64,000 bases of DNA from Haemophilus haemolyticus (GTDB lineage Bacteria; Pseudomonadota; Gammaproteobacteria; Enterobacterales; Pasteurellaceae). Below the pieces are notes generated by a model. The model saw nothing but the letters and a program-made list of their open reading frames with translations, was not told the DNA's origin and made no database searches. The translations under genes were made by a program, and so were the position numbers. Location of the stretch: NCBI RefSeq assembly GCF_003493605.1, contig NZ_QQKA01000004.1, positions 1 to 64,000 on the forward strand, read 5' to 3'. This document shows, piece after piece, positions 60,905 through 64,000 of the stretch. Position 1 is the first letter of the stretch; every line of letters starts with the position of its first letter.

Positions 60905-62218
60905 TTATTGATATGACATTGTGAAAGTGGCGGCGGCTTTGACTTTTCCTTCGCTTAAAGCACCTCTTGTTGTGTCTTTAACGTAATAGACTTTGAAAGT
61001 TTCTCGGGCGTTTTTATCCCCTTCACTAGGTTGTTGGTGTACTGCAAATTGTCCTGGATTCTTCATATTAGCTGAATCAGGTCCATATTTAACCGAATCG
61101 CCATTACCACTATCACGTTTGATTTTTAAGCTAACGCCTGTGGCTTGTCCGTTACCTTTTTCTGTTTTGAGTAAGTCGCTTGAACCGTTATTGGCAGTGT
61201 CTTGTTCGCCTGTGAAAGTAATCATGACACGAGGGAATAACCATTGTCTGTTTATTTGGTTTTCTTGTCTATTGCAAGATACTCTTAGTTTAAATTCGCC
61301 GCCCTCAATTTCATTTGTGTTATCAAATGCGCTTTTTTTGACTTTTTTTAATGTAACAGTAGAGGGTACATCTCCATTATTCGATAGATAACATTGGCGT
61401 TGCTGGTGTATTAAACGGATTTTGGGGGGTTGTAAATGAACGGCTATTTTCCCATTATCCTGCACAATAAATCTCAAACCTTTATTATTTGTGGTTTCAG
61501 TTGGAATTAATCTAATATACCCTAAATTTAAATCTGCCAATGAAATATCTTTCGTCTGATTTATTATATTATTGCCAAGAACGTGTAATCTAGCACGAAG
61601 CAAAAAAATAATTGATACATAATTTCCAAAATATATTTCAACCGTGCCAATTCTTGCACTGTTAAGTCCATCAAATTGCAACGGTGGTAAATAAGCAGTA
61701 TGACCTTGATATTGCGTGCCTAGTTGAAAAGATACCCCTAACTCTGGGTGGTCACTAAGTTGAAAAATGGTATCTCCAGTATCACTAACTTGATCAGTTT
61801 TGATTAATTTACCTTGATTTAAATAAAAATCTAATGGCAATGTTATTTTAGGACAATTAGAGCAAGAAAAGCCTGCAAAAGCATAGCCTGAATCCCCTGT
61901 TACAGTAGTGGTAATCCAATTAGTTAATGGATCAAATGGACTAAATAAACCATTTATAGTGTTACTGGAAAAAGTATCATATTTAGTATTATCTCGAGCT
62001 TTAGAAAAAAGAACTACTTCAGGTTGTGAAGATTTTGCAGTCAAACTACTGTCTCCATTAAATGTAAAGGTTTTTGTTCTATCTCTACCATATAATTTAT
62101 CCTCTGAGTGAGCCTGCTTCGGAGCCGCCATTACTGGATATGCGGAAAAAAGAAATAATAGCACCATAAGATATGCTAAAAGAGAGAGATGGCGCGGGCT
62201 TGATTTTAATGTTTTCAT
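60905..62218 (-). CDS. hifE: HifE-like pilus tip adhesin
   Basis: 437-residue fimbrial tip protein. Signal peptide cut near residue 32 (YPVMA), a lectin-like N-terminal domain with a Cys pair (GFSCSNCPK), and a C-terminal pilin domain ending in the chaperone/usher beta-strand pattern KAAATFTMSYQ. Last gene of a hifC-hifD-hifE run. In Hif pili HifE mediates binding and hemagglutination. Length and position fit. The N-terminal domain is expected to be variable. Confidence 0.82.
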   Translation of the reverse strand: MKTLKSSPRHLSLLAYLMVLLFLFSAYPVMAAPKQAHSEDKLYGRDRTKTFTFNGDSSLTAKSSQPEVVLFSKARDNTKYDTFSSNTINGLFSPFDPLTNWITTTVTGDSGYAFAGFSCSNCPKITLPLDFYLNQGKLIKTDQVSDTGDTIFQLSDHPELGVSFQLGTQYQGHTAYLPPLQFDGLNSARIGTVEIYFGNYVSIIFLLRARLHVLGNNIINQTKDISLADLNLGYIRLIPTETTNNKGLRFIVQDNGKIAVHLQPPKIRLIHQQRQCYLSNNGDVPSTVTLKKVKKSAFDNTNEIEGGEFKLRVSCNRQENQINRQWLFPRVMITFTGEQDTANNGSSDLLKTEKGNGQATGVSLKIKRDSGNGDSVKYGPDSANMKNPGQFAVHQQPSEGDKNARETFKVYYVKDTTRGALSEGKVKAAATFTMSYQ

Positions 62219-62237
62219 TTTATTTGCCTATTAAAAA

Positions 62238-62906
62238 TTACTTATACTGCACTTGAAAAGTTGCAGTGGCTTCAACATCGCCTGCGGTGGCGGCACCTGT
62301 GGCGTAATAACGTGCGAAGTAGTCAAAACGGGGTTGAATAACTGTGCCGTTTTGCGCTTTGCCTGTGTCGGGGGCTTTTTCGCTGTCGGATTGGCTGCCG
62401 TCCACTTGAATGGGCGTGCCTGTGCCATCGGCTTTGACAATTTGAATGCCAACATTAGTGGCTTTGCCGCTGTCTGTGGCGTTAGGAAGATAAGGTTTCC
62501 CTGCTGTTGCCCCGCTAAATAGCAGATTAGCTTTTTCAGCATCAGCTATCTTGCATTCTTTTAGCGTGATGGAAAAAGGCACGGGCGCAGCTGTTTGCCC
62601 TGTGCTGCTTAAATTGGCTTTTCCCACTGTTGGCAGGGTAACAGTGCGATTTTGGCTGTCTGTTTCAATTTTACAAGTGCCATCACTTAAAATCTCCCCT
62701 TCAAAGGTCACTTTGCCATCAGCGGCGGCATAAGCAGGCAGTGCCACAATGCAATCAAGCAGAGCCACGCAAGCAAGCAGCGCCAGACGATGAAGCCTAA
62801 AGCATTTTGAGCCACTATAATTTGCTCCACTATAATTTGATCCACTACAAGAAGCGGTGGATTTTTGATGGAAAAGTGCGGTTAATTTTTTGGGTGTTTT
62901 TTGCAT
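62238..62906 (-). CDS. hifD: HifD-like minor pilin
   Basis: 222-residue minor fimbrial subunit. It has an unusually long N-terminal region with [13 protein letters not shown] repeats and a hydrophobic signal segment ([20 protein letters not shown]) cut near residue 60. The pilin domain has a Cys pair (GTCKIE, LKECKI) and ends in [10 protein letters not shown]. The start is closely similar to the HifD sequence I remember. It lies between hifC (14 bp) and hifE (20 bp). Confidence 0.87.
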   Translation of the reverse strand: MQKTPKKLTALFHQKSTASCSGSNYSGANYSGSKCFRLHRLALLACVALLDCIVALPAYAAADGKVTFEGEILSDGTCKIETDSQNRTVTLPTVGKANLSSTGQTAAPVPFSITLKECKIADAEKANLLFSGATAGKPYLPNATDSGKATNVGIQIVKADGTGTPIQVDGSQSDSEKAPDTGKAQNGTVIQPRFDYFARYYATGAATAGDVEATATFQVQYK

Positions 62907-62919
62907 AAATCCTCTTCAA

Positions 62920-64000
62920 TTATTCTGCGGTTTTGCATTGAATATCGTGGCTTTGTATTTGTGCGTTATCCAAATCAACTTGATATTGGAAGCGGCATTG
63001 TTCGCTTTCTCGCTCACCCCATTTGACGATTAACTCGCCTTTTGGCTGGGTAAGTTTATTAGCGAAAAGCACGCCCCCTTGCACCACATCGCCCACAAAT
63101 ACCCCTTCGCTATCTTGTGCGGTGGATGCCATTGGCACTGGCTCGCCATTTGGCAAAGTGAGGTTAAATAACACCATTGTGTTTTTGCCCGTGCGGAAAT
63201 CCACTAAGCTAATTGAATTTGCACGAGGAATGATTTGGCGTTCAGTGGCTTCAAATTCCACATTTGCCTCCGCATCAGATGGATTGATACCGATATAATT
63301 GATTTCATACGGGCTGGTGTAAGGCATAACCGCATTGCCAAAATAATCAAGGCTCACATTGGCACCTGATTCCACTTTTGCCCCTGCGGCATCTTTGGCG
63401 TGAATAATGGCAAAACTTTCGCCAACAGGTTGGCTTAAGGTAATACCGTGTTTGTGCGCCACGACAGCACCGCTTGCGCCTAATGAAGTGGAGCGATTTT
63501 TGAGGCTGTCACGTGAATAAGAAGCACGGTAACTACCAATGCTATTGTTATGTGCAAGATTTGCGTCATAACTGCGATAACCTTGATTATTGCGTGAAGC
63601 GTTAATGCCATAACTCCATTGATGACGTTCACCAAAAGAGCCATTTACGCCAAGTCGTTGGTTAATATCGTTACCACTGCGAGAATAACTACTATCTGCA
63701 GAATGGTTATCGCCTAATGGCAGGCTGAGACTCAAATAAATGCTGTTGTCACGTTTGCCCGTTTCTTTATCAATACTCTGTGAGAGGTTTACAGAGTAAT
63801 TGAGAATGTGGAAGCTGTTTGAATAGGCAACTTGATATTGCGTATTCGTGCCACGTTTTTCCCAATAATTATAGGTTTGTCCTGAAAGATAGAGATTTCC
63901 CCAATTCCCCAGACTTTGGCTTAAACTCACTTGAAACTGATTTTTTGGGCGGTAAATTTCAGGCAAATACGCACCGCTAAATTGTCTGAAAGTACGGTTA
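62920..64000 (-). CDS. hifC: HifC-like outer-membrane usher (C-terminal part, runs off window)
   Basis: Only the last part of the usher (about 360 codons) is inside the window. The frame is open to position 64000. It shows FimD/PapC-family barrel strands (SLSLPLGDNHSADSSYSRSGND, NGSFGERHQWSYGINASR), the SLDYFGNAVMPYTSPYEIN segment, and the C-terminal plug-like domain with the Cys pair ESEQCRFQYQV and IQCKTAE. It secretes and assembles HifA/D/E. Confidence 0.92.
   Translation of the reverse strand, partial: NRTFRQFSGAYLPEIYRPKNQFQVSLSQSLGNWGNLYLSGQTYNYWEKRGTNTQYQVAYSNSFHILNYSVNLSQSIDKETGKRDNSIYLSLSLPLGDNHSADSSYSRSGNDINQRLGVNGSFGERHQWSYGINASRNNQGYRSYDANLAHNNSIGSYRASYSRDSLKNRSTSLGASGAVVAHKHGITLSQPVGESFAIIHAKDAAGAKVESGANVSLDYFGNAVMPYTSPYEINYIGINPSDAEANVEFEATERQIIPRANSISLVDFRTGKNTMVLFNLTLPNGEPVPMASTAQDSEGVFVGDVVQGGVLFANKLTQPKGELIVKWGERESEQCRFQYQVDLDNAQIQSHDIQCKTAE

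Noticed and set aside
60995-61391. A 132-codon plus-strand frame opposite hifE
   Set aside because: Antisense shadow of the fimbrial gene, with no SD or homology.

Overview
The window is a chromosomal segment from a Pasteurellaceae bacterium of the Haemophilus influenzae / H. haemolyticus group. Three things point there: dozens of copies of the Haemophilus DNA uptake word (AAGTGCGGT / ACCGCACTT), often as inverted pairs acting as terminators; an AT-rich composition; and gene content such as hitABC, the art operon, OmpA/P5, a secreted ATP-dependent DNA ligase, HifC/D/E pilus genes and a tetranucleotide repeat tract. Several proteins (for example HitA) differ from the H. influenzae Rd versions I remember, and blocks that I remember as far apart in Rd are joined here, so a non-Rd H. 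influenzae or H. haemolyticus is likely. The species call is inference.

Layout. 1-202: promoter and boxA leader of an rRNA operon that leaves the window to the left. 278-6337 (minus): gmk-rpoZ-spoT-recG-murI. 6446-9640: CRP-controlled gapA and an acyl-CoA synthetase. 9647-11999 (minus): ybeZ, ybeY, a Cof-type phosphatase. 12134-17491: a methyltransferase of unknown target, then the iron operon hitABC behind a Fur-like site. 17527-22990 (minus): an M15 peptidase, dapE, an ArsC-like protein, htpG, and an orphan Fe/sugar-phosphate-type binding protein behind a TPP riboswitch. 23114-33849: uvrD, dppBCDF, ligA (minus), gmhA, artPIQM.

33985-39331 is an accessory block: a FicA/Fic toxin-antitoxin pair, a (CAAA)16 tract inside a short leader ORF, a very large trimeric autotransporter with a proline-free collagen-like stalk, and an opacity-type barrel. 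39382-41418 holds sprT, a possible small hydrophobic toxin with an antisense transcript, and MetJ-controlled metK. 41425-51651 is housekeeping: pabA/pabB/pabC, tmaR, serC, hisC, grxD, ompA and a ydiJ-type dehydrogenase. 51652-52330 is a DUF559 nuclease-like gene bounded by palindromes, with a decayed second copy. 52370-60619 carries a thioesterase, hemH, a CnoX-like protein, trxB, cydDC, the SRP RNA, nrdG and hpt. 60668-64000 (minus) is the end of a Hif-type pilus operon, including a left-over fragment of a second hifE allele.

Most promising for new biology: the 21-residue membrane peptide with antisense RNA near 40 kb, the repeat-tract leader in front of the adhesin near 34.8 kb, the TPP riboswitch controlling an orphan binding protein near 22.9 kb, and the palindrome-flanked DUF559 module near 51.7 kb.
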